Positions 25,444 through 34,655 of a stretch of 53,867 bases of DNA are shown here, piece by piece. This stretch comes from Bacteroidota bacterium (GTDB taxonomy: Bacteria > Bacteroidota > Bacteroidia > Flavobacteriales > Flavobacteriaceae), in the NCBI GenBank assembly GCA_027592025.1, contig JAQCIQ010000013.1, positions 1 to 53,867 of the forward strand. The letters run 5' to 3'. Within the stretch, counting starts at the first letter, position 1; every line of letters begins with the position of its first letter. The notes beneath the pieces are model-generated. The model saw only the letters and a list, made by a program, of their open reading frames with translations. It searched no databases and was not told the origin of the DNA. The translations under genes and the position numbers were made by a program.

Positions 25444-27450
25444 TTAAATGGTGTCAATCAAATCCTCGTTTACCAAATTGGGAATAGTAACCTTGAGTTT
25501 ATCTTCTAGAGCCATGGCGCGTTTGATGGCAAAAATGGCACCTTCATTCCTGGCCCAGTTTCTTCTAGCGATACCGTTGTTCACATCCCAAAAAAGCATT
25601 GATTTCAACTTTCTCTCAGCTTCCTTTGAGCCATCAAGTACCATGCCAAAGCCCCCATTAATGACCTCTCCCCAGCCAACTCCACCACCATTATGAATAC
25701 TTACCCAAGTGGCGCCTCGAAAGGCATCACCAATAACATTTTGAATAGCCATGTCTGCCGTAAATTGAGAACCGTCATAAATATTTGAGGTTTCTCGGTA
25801 AGGTGAGTCTGTGCCTGAAACATCGTGATGATCGCGACCCAAAATAATCGGCCCAATAGTTCCCGCTGCTATGGCATCATTAAAAGCCTTGGCAATTTCA
25901 ATTCTTCCCTGCGAGTCTGCATATAAAATTCTGGCTTGAGAACCTACCACCAATTGATTATGATCCGCTTGATTGATCCAAGTGAGGTTGTCTTCAAGTT
26001 GTTGTTTTATTTCGGGAGGCGCATCCTTTAAGATACGTTGAATCACTCCCGCTGCCAGTTGATCAGTAACCTTTAAATCTTCCTTCTTGCCAGAGGCACA
26101 AACCCAACGGAACGGACCAAAACCGTAATCAAAACACATGGGTCCCATGATATCTTGTACGTAACTTGGATACCTGAAATGAATACCATCATGCGCCATG
26201 ACATCGGCACCTGCTCGTGATGCTTCAAGCAAAAAGGCGTTGCCGTAGTCAAAGAAATAGGTTCCCTTACGGGTGTGATGATTTACGACTTCCACATGTT
26301 TCTTAAGGGACGATTTAACTCGATTTTGAAAGGAAACGGGGTCGGAAGACATCATATGGTTGGCTTCTTCAAAACTCAACCCAACAGGATAATATCCCCC
26401 TGCAAAAGGATTGTGTAAACTTGTTTGATCACTACCTATGGCTACAAAAATACCTTCGGTGTCTAGCTTTTCCCAAACCTCAACGACATTTCCTAAGTAG
26501 GCAATTGACACCACCTCTTTTTGGCTTTGGGCCTTTCTGACACGATCAACCAACTCATCCAAATTTGAAATGACCTCGTCAACCCAACCTTGTTCGTGCC
26601 TTACTTTAACTGCCTTGGGATTAACCTCCGCGCAAATGGTAATACACCCAGCAATATTCCCTGCCTTTGGCTGAGCACCACTCATTCCTCCTAAACCTGC
26701 TGTGAGAAAAATTTCTCCCGAGGGTGACAATCCGACCTTTCTAAAAGCATTTAATACAGTAATGGCTGTGCCGTGGACAATACCTTGTGGACCAATATAC
26801 ATGAAACTCCCTGCAGTCATTTGACCGTATTGCGTAACGCCAAGTGCGTTGCCTCTTTCATAATCATCGGGCTGGGAATAATTTGGAATCATCATACCAT
26901 TAACCACTACCACTCGAGGAGCTGCTGGATGGGAGGGAAACAATCCCATTGGATGACCAGAATACATGACTAAAGTTTGATCGTCCGTCATTTCAGACAA
27001 ATACTGCATCACTAAAAGATATTGCGCCCAATTTTGAAACACACTACCATTTCCACCATAAGTGATGAGTTCGTGAGGATGTTGAGCAACCGATGGATCC
27101 AAATTATTTTGGATCATGAGCATGATTGCTGCTGCTTCGGAACATCGTGTTGGGTATTCTGAAATGGCTCGAGCATGCATGGGGTATTCGGGACGGAAAC
27201 GGTACATGTAAATACGCCCAAAGCTGTTTAATTCCTCTTCAAATTCTCTAATCAAAACCCTGTGGTGTTCTGCTGAGAAATAGCGCAATGCATTACGCAG
27301 TGCTAGTTTTTTTTCTTCTTGAGTTAAAATCGCTTTTCGTTTTGGAGCGTGATTGACACTCAAATCATAAGGCTTGGGCGATGGCAAAACTTGGGGAATT
27401 CCAGTTTTGATTTCCGATTGAAATGACGCTAAGGTATATGAGTTACTCAT
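25444..27450 (-). CDS. hutU: urocanate hydratase
   Basis: Converts urocanate to imidazolone propionate using tightly bound NAD+, in histidine degradation. At 668 residues it is longer than the classical 550-560-residue bacterial enzyme, as in other Bacteroidota. Motifs: MYRFRPEYPMHARAISEYPT near the N-terminus, NAD-binding TAGLGGMSGAQPKA, MAHDGIHFRYPSYVQDIMGP, the active-site region GPMCFDYGFGPFRWV, and SIHNGGGVGWGEVINGG near the C-terminus. No hutH, hutI or hutG lies in the window. Its ATG overlaps the stop of an upstream 53-residue DUF5522 gene in an ATGA, so translation is probably coupled. Confidence 0.95.
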   Translation of the reverse strand: MSNSYTLASFQSEIKTGIPQVLPSPKPYDLSVNHAPKRKAILTQEEKKLALRNALRYFSAEHHRVLIREFEEELNSFGRIYMYRFRPEYPMHARAISEYPTRCSEAAAIMLMIQNNLDPSVAQHPHELITYGGNGSVFQNWAQYLLVMQYLSEMTDDQTLVMYSGHPMGLFPSHPAAPRVVVVNGMMIPNYSQPDDYERGNALGVTQYGQMTAGSFMYIGPQGIVHGTAITVLNAFRKVGLSPSGEIFLTAGLGGMSGAQPKAGNIAGCITICAEVNPKAVKVRHEQGWVDEVISNLDELVDRVRKAQSQKEVVSIAYLGNVVEVWEKLDTEGIFVAIGSDQTSLHNPFAGGYYPVGLSFEEANHMMSSDPVSFQNRVKSSLKKHVEVVNHHTRKGTYFFDYGNAFLLEASRAGADVMAHDGIHFRYPSYVQDIMGPMCFDYGFGPFRWVCASGKKEDLKVTDQLAAGVIQRILKDAPPEIKQQLEDNLTWINQADHNQLVVGSQARILYADSQGRIEIAKAFNDAIAAGTIGPIILGRDHHDVSGTDSPYRETSNIYDGSQFTADMAIQNVIGDAFRGATWVSIHNGGGVGWGEVINGGFGMVLDGSKEAERKLKSMLFWDVNNGIARRNWARNEGAIFAIKRAMALEDKLKVTIPNLVNEDLIDTI

Positions 27451-27608
27451 TTGATATTCTTATTATTCGCGTTATATCCATAAGGACAATGCCTGCAATT
27501 GCTTTCGCAGCAATACCCCCTTTTCAAGTGATATTGAGCAGTAAAGCACTTGTACCCCTCTGGAGTAAAGTAGAAATCACCTGGCTCAATATCAATTTTA
27601 TAGTTCAT
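27447..27608 (-). CDS. DUF5522 small Cys-rich protein
   Basis: A 53-residue protein easily missed because of its size. It begins MNYKIDIEPGDFYFTPEGYK and carries the conserved core YHLKRGYCCESNCRHCPYG, with four Cys (33, 34, 38 and 41) in CC-x3-C-x2-C, suggesting a metal site. The TPEG...F-T...YHLKRGYCC...C-HCP-G pattern is that of DUF5522. The stop overlaps the hutU ATG by four bases (ATGA). A TATATTTG promoter element lies only 4 nt upstream of the ATG, so the transcript may be leaderless. Role unknown; other family members sit next to varied genes, so no histidine link should be assumed. Confidence 0.85.
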   Translation of the reverse strand: MNYKIDIEPGDFYFTPEGYKCFTAQYHLKRGYCCESNCRHCPYGYNANNKNIK

Positions 27609-27612
27609 TAAA

Positions 27613-27620
27613 CAAATATA
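27613..27620 (-). promoter_or_regulatory. -7 element of the DUF5522-hutU-DUF4136 operon
   Basis: TATATTTG on the minus strand matches TAnnTTTG exactly. With a start site 4-7 nt downstream, transcription would begin at or next to the DUF5522 ATG (27608). The -33 position has no clear TTTG. Confidence 0.4.
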
Positions 27621-27679
27621 ATCAATTCGCGTCGAGACCTCTGACTGGAGACCAATTGAAAATTGTATTTTTAGGGCTG

Positions 27680-28585
27680 ATGAACACGCCTAAACTTAGC
27701 ATCAATCAAAAGGTTCCTATTGACACCAGTCTTAGCGTGTCTCTTTTCATCAAGAGGGAGGATATAATTGACACCCTAATATCGGGCAACAAATACCGAA
27801 AACTCTTCTATAATTTGAAAGAAGCTCAAGAGCAAAACCATTCCACTTTACTCACTTTTGGAGGGGCCTTCTCAAATCACATCGCCGCCGTTTCGGCCTG
27901 TGGTAATCGAAATGGATTAAAAACCATTGGTATTATTAGAGGTCAGGAATTAAAGGCGTTTGAGACGGATAACCCCACCTTAAGTTTTGCAAAAAGAATG
28001 GGCATGGATTTGCATTACATCAGTAGATCGAGCTACAAACTCAAGGGAAAAGCAGAATTTATATCTGGTTTAAGAGATCAATTTGGAGAGTTTATGTTAA
28101 TTCCTGAAGGGGGAACAAATGAACTAGCAGTGAAAGGATGTGAAGAGATTCTTTCACCAAACGACCATTTGTTCGACGTGATATGCTGTCCAGTAGGGAC
28201 AGGAGGCACCATTGCAGGGTTGATCAATAGTGCTAAAATACACCAACAAATCATTGGGTATTCTGCAGTAAAAGATCGCGAATTAAACCAAGTAATTTGT
28301 AAATTTGTAACGGCTGACAACTGGAAATTATTTCCAGCGGAATGCGGAGGTTATGGAAAAATTGATCGACATCTCATTGATTTTATCAATGATTTTAAGA
28401 GAAATTATAATATTCCCCTCGACCCGCTTTACACAGGTAAAATGATGTATCATTTGATGCGACAAATTAAGGATGGGGAATTTCCAAAAGGAACATCTAT
28501 ATTGGCCATTCACACAGGAGGATTGCAGGGTGTATCTGGAATGAATTGGAGACTAAAACAAACAGAATTACCACAATTATTATGA
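27680..28585 (+). CDS. PLP-dependent D-cysteine desulfhydrase / ACC deaminase family protein
   Basis: A 301-residue fold-type II PLP enzyme related to 1-aminocyclopropane-1-carboxylate deaminase and D-cysteine desulfhydrase. The PLP lysine is expected at Lys38 in SGNKYRKLFYN. TFGGAFSNHIAAVSACG is the cofactor-phosphate region, with IPEGGTNELAVKG and the glycine loop CPVGTGGTIAGLI further on. Which activity it has cannot be told; most bacterial members are desulfhydrases. I prefer the ATG at 27680, preceded by AGGGC, over the TTG at 27656, which would add eight residues. The stop overlaps the next gene in ATGA. Confidence 0.85.
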   Translation: MNTPKLSINQKVPIDTSLSVSLFIKREDIIDTLISGNKYRKLFYNLKEAQEQNHSTLLTFGGAFSNHIAAVSACGNRNGLKTIGIIRGQELKAFETDNPTLSFAKRMGMDLHYISRSSYKLKGKAEFISGLRDQFGEFMLIPEGGTNELAVKGCEEILSPNDHLFDVICCPVGTGGTIAGLINSAKIHQQIIGYSAVKDRELNQVICKFVTADNWKLFPAECGGYGKIDRHLIDFINDFKRNYNIPLDPLYTGKMMYHLMRQIKDGEFPKGTSILAIHTGGLQGVSGMNWRLKQTELPQLL

Positions 28586-29388
28586 CGAGACAATCGCTAT
28601 TGCCAATATTATTTGCGTTTATTATAATGAGTGGCTGTGGGCCGCGAAAAAAAACCGTTTATCAGTACAAGGCCAAACCGAAAGTAGAAACCACTGTCGT
28701 TAAACAACCTGACCAACCTGCGGTGGTGGAAGAAACGCCTCAAAACACAAAACCTCTTTCGGCAACTGAAAGAACTTTGGCCTATATTGAAGCCTATAGT
28801 GATATCGCAATCACTGAAATGAATCGTTATAAAATCCCAGCCAGTATAACAATTGCTCAAGGCATTTTAGAATCTGGATCGGGAATTGGAACTTTGGCCA
28901 TCAGAGCTAACAATCACTTTGGAATAAAGTGTCATGAATGGACTGGGGAAAGGGTTTATCATGATGACGACAGCCTTCAAGAGTGTTTTAGAAAATATGA
29001 TGACCCTTCAGGTTCTTTTGAAGATCATTCAATTTTTCTTAGAAACCGGTCGAGGTATTCAAAGCTGTTTGATTTAGACCTCAAAGACTACAGAGGATGG
29101 GCCTATGGTCTAAAAGCAGCTGGCTATGCAACAGATCCCAAATATCCCGACAAGCTCATTTCAATTATAGAAAGGTATGAGTTGTATAAATTAGATGGAA
29201 GTGAGAACCCTGCTGCTCCGGTTGCGATTAACCCTAGTAATCAAAAAGTACACTTCGTTCGAAAGGGTGACACTTTATACAGCATTTCTAAAACTTACGG
29301 AGTTACGGTGGATCGTTTGAAACAATTGAACCAATTGAACGATGATAACATCAGCATTGGACAAGACCTTGTCATAGATAACGATTAA
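28582..29388 (+). CDS. glucosaminidase-LysM lipoprotein
   Basis: A 268-residue cell-wall hydrolase. From the ATG at 28582 the N-terminus is a lipoprotein signal (LLPILFAFIIMSGCG, Cys19); upstream in-frame starts lie inside the previous gene and give a poorer signal. A Pro/Lys/Thr-rich linker leads to a glucosaminidase domain at about 60-205 (TIAQGILESGSGIGTLAIRA, with the expected catalytic Glu; HFGIKCHEW; YDDPSGSFEDHS; AAGYATDPKYPDKLI). The C-terminal LysM repeat (about 222-266; HFVRKGDTLYSISKTYGVTV) binds peptidoglycan. Linked by ATGA to the upstream PLP enzyme and 9 nt before hemL. Confidence 0.9.
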   Translation: MTRQSLLPILFAFIIMSGCGPRKKTVYQYKAKPKVETTVVKQPDQPAVVEETPQNTKPLSATERTLAYIEAYSDIAITEMNRYKIPASITIAQGILESGSGIGTLAIRANNHFGIKCHEWTGERVYHDDDSLQECFRKYDDPSGSFEDHSIFLRNRSRYSKLFDLDLKDYRGWAYGLKAAGYATDPKYPDKLISIIERYELYKLDGSENPAAPVAINPSNQKVHFVRKGDTLYSISKTYGVTVDRLKQLNQLNDDNISIGQDLVIDND

Positions 29389-29397
29389 TTGCTCAAG

Positions 29398-30684
29398 ATG
29401 CTTTACCAAAGGAGTAGTGCGCTATTTATTGAGGCCAACAAGGTTATTCCTGGAGGGGTTAATTCTCCTGTCCGAGCCTTCAAGTCTGTCGGAGGAACTC
29501 CCATTTTCGCTAAAAAAGCCAAAGGTGCTTACATTTATGATGAGGATGGTAATCGATTTATAGATTACATCAGTTCATGGGGGCCAATGCTTTTGGGCCA
29601 TGCCTATGCCCCAGTAGTCGATGCGGTAATGGAAACCGCTAAAATGGGAACGTCTTTTGGTATGCCCACTGCACTAGAAACAGACATTGCTAAAATGGCC
29701 ATTTCGATGGTGCCTCATATTGACATGATTCGATTTGTCAATTCGGGTACCGAAGCATGCATGAGCGCTATCAGGTTGGCACGTGCTTATACAGAAAAAG
29801 ACAAAATCATCAAATTCGCAGGATGCTATCATGGGCACAGTGATGCATTCCTCATTGAGGCTGGAAGCGGTGCAGTCACTTTCGGAAGCCCCAACAGTCC
29901 AGGAGTAACACAAGGTACGGCAAAGGACACGCTACTAGCGCGATATAACGATTTGCATCATGTTGAAGAAGTTATTGCCGCCAACCCAAACAGTATTGCT
30001 GCAATAATCATTGAACCCGTTGCAGGAAACATGGGCTGCATCTCTCCCGCACCAGGGTTTTTAGGAGGCTTAAGACAACTTTGCGACAAACATCAAATCC
30101 TCTTGGTATTCGACGAAGTCATGACCGGTTTCAGACTATCTCGAGGTGGTGCTCAAGAGGTTTTGTCGATAAGAGCCGACATCGTTTGCTTTGGCAAAGT
30201 GATTGGCGGGGGCTTGCCTGTAGGCGCATTTGCAGGTCGAACAGAAATCATGAAACTCCTGGCGCCAACTGGACCAGTATATCAAGCAGGGACATTGAGC
30301 GGCAACCCATTGGCTATGGCAGCGGGACTTGCTATGCTAAAAGCAATCGACAAGGACAAAGACCTGTTTCACAGACTTCAACATAAAGCAGAACTCCTCG
30401 AAACTGGTATTTCTTCTATTTTGACATCCCACAACATCACCCATCAAATCAATCGATTTGGATCCATGCTATCGGTGCATTTTACTGATGAGCCTGTTAC
30501 GGATTTTGAGTCTGCAGCCAAAGGCAACAATGCTCAGTTCCGTAAATTTTTCCATGGACTTTTAGACCGAGGAGTTTATCTTCCGCCAAGTGCCTTTGAA
30601 AGCTGGTTCTTAAATGACGCTTTGAGTATTGAAGACGTGAATTTTACCTTGGATCAAGTCGCCCAAGTCGCCAAAAATCTATAA
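29398..30684 (+). CDS. hemL: glutamate-1-semialdehyde 2,1-aminomutase
   Basis: Converts glutamate-1-semialdehyde to 5-aminolevulinate in the C5 route to haem. The protein is 428 residues from the ATG at 29398; a TTG at 29389 would add three. Signatures: [21 protein letters not shown]-like [60 protein letters not shown] and the PLP lysine Lys267 in [17 protein letters not shown]. All are diagnostic. The 3' end overlaps a convergent small gene by 6 nt. Confidence 0.95.
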   Translation: MLYQRSSALFIEANKVIPGGVNSPVRAFKSVGGTPIFAKKAKGAYIYDEDGNRFIDYISSWGPMLLGHAYAPVVDAVMETAKMGTSFGMPTALETDIAKMAISMVPHIDMIRFVNSGTEACMSAIRLARAYTEKDKIIKFAGCYHGHSDAFLIEAGSGAVTFGSPNSPGVTQGTAKDTLLARYNDLHHVEEVIAANPNSIAAIIIEPVAGNMGCISPAPGFLGGLRQLCDKHQILLVFDEVMTGFRLSRGGAQEVLSIRADIVCFGKVIGGGLPVGAFAGRTEIMKLLAPTGPVYQAGTLSGNPLAMAAGLAMLKAIDKDKDLFHRLQHKAELLETGISSILTSHNITHQINRFGSMLSVHFTDEPVTDFESAAKGNNAQFRKFFHGLLDRGVYLPPSAFESWFLNDALSIEDVNFTLDQVAQVAKNL

Positions 30685-31035
30685 TTTTAGTTGCTTCGCA
30701 GCGAAATAAGGCTTTAGATCAGAAATTTGTTGGCCACTTAGAGTATTCTTCATACTGTTAACAAAAGAACTGTCGATTTTATTTTTTGCCTTTTCAACGT
30801 CTGGCTTTTCAAGATTCTTGCCGTAAACAGCATAAGAATAGTCCTTTTCTCGAGCCATAATATGGCGTTCTACCAATGTCTTTTGGCGAACATCCAATTT
30901 AACATATTCTTGAATTGTCTGCATCTCAGATTTGACCGTCTCTTGAATAATATCAGAGGTTGTTTGAGCAGATGAATATTGAGCGCCTAATAGTCCTACA
31001 AAAAGTAAAGCCGCTGAAAGAAATGAAGTTTTCAT
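30679..31035 (-). CDS. small exported protein, unrecognised
   Basis: A 118-residue protein with a clear Sec signal peptide ([20 protein letters not shown], cleaved near SSAQ at 21-24). The mature part is helical and charged: an amphipathic stretch [19 protein letters not shown], then [20 protein letters not shown] and a C-terminal helix. It looks like a small periplasmic helical protein. I do not recognise a family. It has its own TATATTTG promoter element (31059-31066) and overlaps hemL tail to tail by 6 nt. Confidence 0.75.
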   Translation of the reverse strand: MKTSFLSAALLFVGLLGAQYSSAQTTSDIIQETVKSEMQTIQEYVKLDVRQKTLVERHIMAREKDYSYAVYGKNLEKPDVEKAKNKIDSSFVNSMKNTLSGQQISDLKPYFAAKQLKL

Positions 31036-31058
31036 GTGTCTAAGTGTTAAATTTCAAT

Positions 31059-31087
31059 CAAATATAGAAAAAACAATAGTTAAGAAA
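31059..31087 (-). promoter_or_regulatory. promoter of the small exported protein gene
   Basis: On the minus strand TTTC (31087-31084) precedes TATATTTG (31066-31059) by 17 nt. The -7 element is an exact TAnnTTTG match, 23 nt before the ATG. Confidence 0.4.
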
Positions 31088-31137
31088 ACGATTTGATTAA
31101 TAAAGTTAAATAATAATCCAGACGGGAGGAATCTTTA

Positions 31138-33198
31138 CTAGGCAATTTCTCCTCCGATTGGTGCGTTTTCATCTTCAGGATTAACAAAAACGAGCTGACC
31201 TTTTTGATTTTCAGTCATCAATATCATGCCTTGGCTTTCAACACCTCTAAGCGTTCGAGGTTCCAAATTAGTAAGCACTGTCACTTTTTTACCAATCACC
31301 TCTTCGGGCTGATAATGCTCTGCAATACCTGAAACGATGGTTCGAACGTCGAGCCCAATATCAACCCTAAGGATCAATAACTTATTAGCCTTTGGCATTT
31401 TTTCGGCCTGAAGGATTACGCCTACTCTTAAATCCATTGAGCCAAAATTTTCAAATGGAATTTGAGGTTTTTTTGGGGGTACAATCCTCGATTCGGCTAG
31501 ATTGTCCTTCTTGCTTTGATCAAGTTTTTGAAGCTGCCCTTCTATTTGCTGATCATCAATCTTATCAAATAACAGTGAGGAATCCTCAAGTGCATGGCCA
31601 GTAGAAATAGTAATAGATTCTCTCGACAACAGGTCCCAGTCTGGTTGAAGTTCCAACGAGTTGAAATTCAACGAAGCTTTTAATTTAGCGGCAGTTTTTG
31701 GTATAAACGGTTCGGACAGAACAGCAAGTGCGCTGGCAATTTGAAGCGCTATGAACAGGATAGTTTGAACTCTTTCAGGATCCGTTTTGATGACTTTCCA
31801 GGGTTCTGCGTCAGCCAAATATTTATTGCCCATTCGGGCCAAATTCATCATCGACTGAGAAGCTGCTCTGAACTTGTAATTCTCAATATCCGATCCGATC
31901 ATTTGAGGGTAGGATTTAATAGCATTCAATACTTCCTTATCCTCAGCCAACAGCTCTCCACAGGCAGGAACTACATTGTCGTAGTATTTTTTATTCAGTA
32001 CGGCTACTCGATTCACAAAATTGCCAAAAATTGCCACTAACTCATTATTGTTTCTGGCTTGAAAATCACTCCAAGTGAAATCGTTATCCTTTGATTCTGG
32101 TGCGTTTGCTGTCAAAACATACCGCAAGACATCCTGTTGGCCGGGGAAATCGACAAGGTAATCTGGCAGCCAAACAGCCCAATTTTTAGATGTGGATAGC
32201 TTTTGTCCTTCGAGATTTAAAAATTCGTTTGCTGGAACGTTAGTTGGCAAAATATAACTTCCCTCAGCTTTGAGCATTGCAGGAAAAATAATGCAGTGAA
32301 AAACTATGTTGTCCTTACCAATAAAATGAATGAGCTCGGTTTCTGCGTCTTGCCAATAGGGTCGCCAATCTTTATTTTCTCGCTTGGCCCATTCTTTTGT
32401 CGACGAGATATAACCAATCGGTGCGTCAAACCAAACGTAGAGTACTTTGCCCTCAGCGCCAGAAACAGGGACAGGGACACCCCAATCCAAGTCACGAGTT
32501 ACCGCCCTTGGTTTGAGTCCGTCGTCAATCCATGACTTGCATTGTCCATATACATTGGGTTTCCAGTCTGATTTATGGTCTTCTAGAATCCATTGTCTAA
32601 AAAAATCGGCATACTCGTTTAAAGGCAAAAACCAATGCTTGGTTGATTTGACGATTGGCATAGAGCCGCTGAGGGTCGATTTAGGATTTATCAAGTCTGT
32701 GGCATTGTGACTGGTACCACAGCGTTCGCATTGATCGCCATAGCTTTCGAGATTGCCACATTTAGGACATGTTCCAACAACAAATCGATCGGCCAAAAAC
32801 TGCTGTGCCTCTGGGTCAAACAGTTGTTCGCTTTCCGTTTCTTCAAATTTTCCTTTGACGTTCAAATTGGCAAAAAATTCTGAGGCCGTGTCGTGATGGA
32901 TTTGAGATGAAGTTCGGGAATAATTGTCGAAACTTATTCCGAATTCTTCAAAACTGTCCTTGATGTTTTTGTGGAAAAAATCAACCAATTCCTGAGGCGT
33001 CTTGCCTTCTTTTTTTGCTCTGATAGTAATGGGCACACCGTGTTCATCACTTCCACATATAAAAACCACATCTCGTCCACGCAATCGCAAGTATCTTACA
33101 AAAATGTCTGAAGGCACATAAACACCAGCCAAATGTCCAATATGGATAGGTCCGTTGGTATAAGGTAAAGCAGCAGTAACCGTGTAACGTTTTGACAT
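31138..33198 (-). CDS. metG: methionyl-tRNA synthetase
   Basis: Charges tRNA-Met; cytoplasmic, 686 residues. Class I motifs: HIGH as PIHIGHLAG near the N-terminus, and KMSKS as [12 protein letters not shown] zinc knuckle [18 protein letters not shown] (near residue 145) has two CxxC pairs. The anticodon-binding helical domain follows. The C-terminal tRNA-binding EMAP/Trbp111-like OB fold (from about residue 580; [20 protein letters not shown]) is fused, giving the long form. A good promoter is just upstream (33218-33248). No terminator is evident in the 100-nt gap downstream. Confidence 0.96.
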   Translation of the reverse strand: MSKRYTVTAALPYTNGPIHIGHLAGVYVPSDIFVRYLRLRGRDVVFICGSDEHGVPITIRAKKEGKTPQELVDFFHKNIKDSFEEFGISFDNYSRTSSQIHHDTASEFFANLNVKGKFEETESEQLFDPEAQQFLADRFVVGTCPKCGNLESYGDQCERCGTSHNATDLINPKSTLSGSMPIVKSTKHWFLPLNEYADFFRQWILEDHKSDWKPNVYGQCKSWIDDGLKPRAVTRDLDWGVPVPVSGAEGKVLYVWFDAPIGYISSTKEWAKRENKDWRPYWQDAETELIHFIGKDNIVFHCIIFPAMLKAEGSYILPTNVPANEFLNLEGQKLSTSKNWAVWLPDYLVDFPGQQDVLRYVLTANAPESKDNDFTWSDFQARNNNELVAIFGNFVNRVAVLNKKYYDNVVPACGELLAEDKEVLNAIKSYPQMIGSDIENYKFRAASQSMMNLARMGNKYLADAEPWKVIKTDPERVQTILFIALQIASALAVLSEPFIPKTAAKLKASLNFNSLELQPDWDLLSRESITISTGHALEDSSLLFDKIDDQQIEGQLQKLDQSKKDNLAESRIVPPKKPQIPFENFGSMDLRVGVILQAEKMPKANKLLILRVDIGLDVRTIVSGIAEHYQPEEVIGKKVTVLTNLEPRTLRGVESQGMILMTENQKGQLVFVNPEDENAPIGGEIA

Positions 33199-33217
33199 TT
33201 CAAAAAATATGAAGGCT

Positions 33218-33248
33218 CAAAGTTAGACATTTAGATGCCATTTCGAAA
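33218..33248 (-). promoter_or_regulatory. promoter of metG
   Basis: On the minus strand TTTC (33248-33245) lies 19 nt before TAACTTTG (33225-33218), fitting the TTTG/TAnnTTTG pattern with one mismatch. The ATG follows after 19 nt. Confidence 0.5.
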
Positions 33249-33314
33249 AAAAATGTAATTTTACTCAAACCGCAATCATGGCTCCGAAATCGTTGATTTT
33301 TTTTCACATGCTCT

Positions 33315-34289
33315 ATGTTATTTGCGTTTTGCAATAATCTCATTTTCAGCCAATCTCAAAAGCCGATGCATTCAGTTCAGTACATTAATCCCCCATATCT
33401 CTCCAAAGGAGACACCATTGCTATTATAGCACCCGCAGGTCAATTGCTGGGCAAATCTGAGGCCTTGGATTTAGCGGTTTCACAACTGCAGTCATGGGGC
33501 TTAAAAGTCGTCGTTGGAGCCAATATCTTAGAGACTGACGGGCACTTCGCTGGTGATGATGATCAAAGACGTCAAGTTTTCCAAGAGATGCTAGACGACC
33601 CTTCCATCAAGGCCATTTGGTGCGCTAGAGGTGGATATGGAAGCATGAGGATCATGGACCAGCTCGATTTCTCAAAATTCCAAGTCAAGCCAAAGTGGAT
33701 TATTGGTTACTCCGACGTCACTGCTTTTCATTCCCAATTGCATCAGCTTCATTTTGCTACGATTCACGGCATGATGGCAGTCAATTTTGAAAATGACCTA
33801 GAGGACATCAAACTGAGCATAGCAAGTCTTAAGGACGCACTGTTTGGCAAATCGATAAGATATGAGTTCGACACCAATTCTAAAAATCAATTGGGTGAGG
33901 TTAAGGCTCCAGTTATTGGTGGCAACCTATCCCTGCTCAGTGCCATGCTAGGTTCGGAAACGGCTGTAGATTTTTGCGACAAAATCATTTTTATAGAAGA
34001 AATTGGAGAATACATGTACGAAGTTGATAGGATGATTCAAAGTCTGAGGCGATCTGGAGCATTTCAGAATTGTGCGGGGGTTCTGGTTGGGGATTTTACT
34101 AACATCAAAGAGAACAGTCCTGACTTTGGCAAAACTTTGGAAGAAATCGTATTGAGGGCAGTTGGAAACCCCAGTATACCGATTGCTTTTGGATTTCCAG
34201 CAGGACACGAAAAAGACAATAGAGCAATATATTTTGGCCGTTCAGCCTTGCTGAAAATAACCGAAGATTCCAGCATTTTGAAATATTGA
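33315..34289 (+). CDS. S66-family LD-carboxypeptidase (N-terminus possibly frameshifted)
   Basis: A peptidoglycan-recycling LD-carboxypeptidase (LdcA/MccF family) that removes the terminal D-Ala from tetrapeptide. Motifs: GDTIAIIAPAG, IWCARGGYGSMRIMDQLDF with the expected nucleophile Ser110, VIGGNLSLLSAMLGS, EEIGEYMYEVDRMI with the catalytic Glu, and GFPAGHEKDNRA with the His. The open frame starts at 33315 (324 residues) with only a stump of a signal peptide. An ATG at 33278 opens a frame that would join it, giving MAPKSLIFFTCSMLFAFC, if the T8 tract at 33297-33304 were T7. The gene may thus be frameshifted, slippage-controlled, or affected by a sequencing indel. yraN follows after 6 nt. Confidence 0.88.
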   Translation: MLFAFCNNLIFSQSQKPMHSVQYINPPYLSKGDTIAIIAPAGQLLGKSEALDLAVSQLQSWGLKVVVGANILETDGHFAGDDDQRRQVFQEMLDDPSIKAIWCARGGYGSMRIMDQLDFSKFQVKPKWIIGYSDVTAFHSQLHQLHFATIHGMMAVNFENDLEDIKLSIASLKDALFGKSIRYEFDTNSKNQLGEVKAPVIGGNLSLLSAMLGSETAVDFCDKIIFIEEIGEYMYEVDRMIQSLRRSGAFQNCAGVLVGDFTNIKENSPDFGKTLEEIVLRAVGNPSIPIAFGFPAGHEKDNRAIYFGRSALLKITEDSSILKY

Positions 34290-34295
34290 CCGTCG

Positions 34296-34655
34296 ATGCA
34301 AAAACCTCATGATCTTGGCAAAAGCGGTGAGGAAATCGCAGCAAATTATCTCGAAAAAAGAGGCTATGTCGTTTTGGCTAAAAACTACCGTTATCTGAAA
34401 GCCGAAGTGGACTTAATTGTTCAACGCGAAAATACCATCATTGGAGTAGAAGTCAAAACACGTTCCACTCGAGACTTTGGCAATCCACAAGATTTTATCA
34501 AAAAAAAGCAAATCCAAAATTTAGTTTTGGCCTTAGATCATTTTGTCCAGGACATCACTGGTTCTATTGAAGTGCGACTTGATGTCATTGCCATTATTTC
34601 AACTGAATTGGGTCATGACATTGAACACATCAAAGATGCCTTCTATCATTTCTGA
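34296..34655 (+). CDS. yraN: YraN / UPF0102 family nuclease-fold protein
   Basis: A 119-residue protein of the UPF0102 family, which has a restriction-endonuclease-like fold. Visible: GKSGEEIAANYLEKRGYVVLAKNYRYLKAEVDLI, with the conserved Glu-Asp pair (AEVDLIVQ), and IIGVEVKTRST with the Glu and Lys of the (D/E)xK site; then KKKQIQNLVLAL. The biochemical role is not established. Close linkage to the S66 gene suggests co-transcription. Its last 10 nt overlap mfd, which is convergent. Confidence 0.9.
   Translation: MQKPHDLGKSGEEIAANYLEKRGYVVLAKNYRYLKAEVDLIVQRENTIIGVEVKTRSTRDFGNPQDFIKKKQIQNLVLALDHFVQDITGSIEVRLDVIAIISTELGHDIEHIKDAFYHF

Noticed and set aside
30081-30386. 101-residue plus-strand ORF
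   Set aside because: It is an alternative frame within hemL, which has all its motifs in the main frame.
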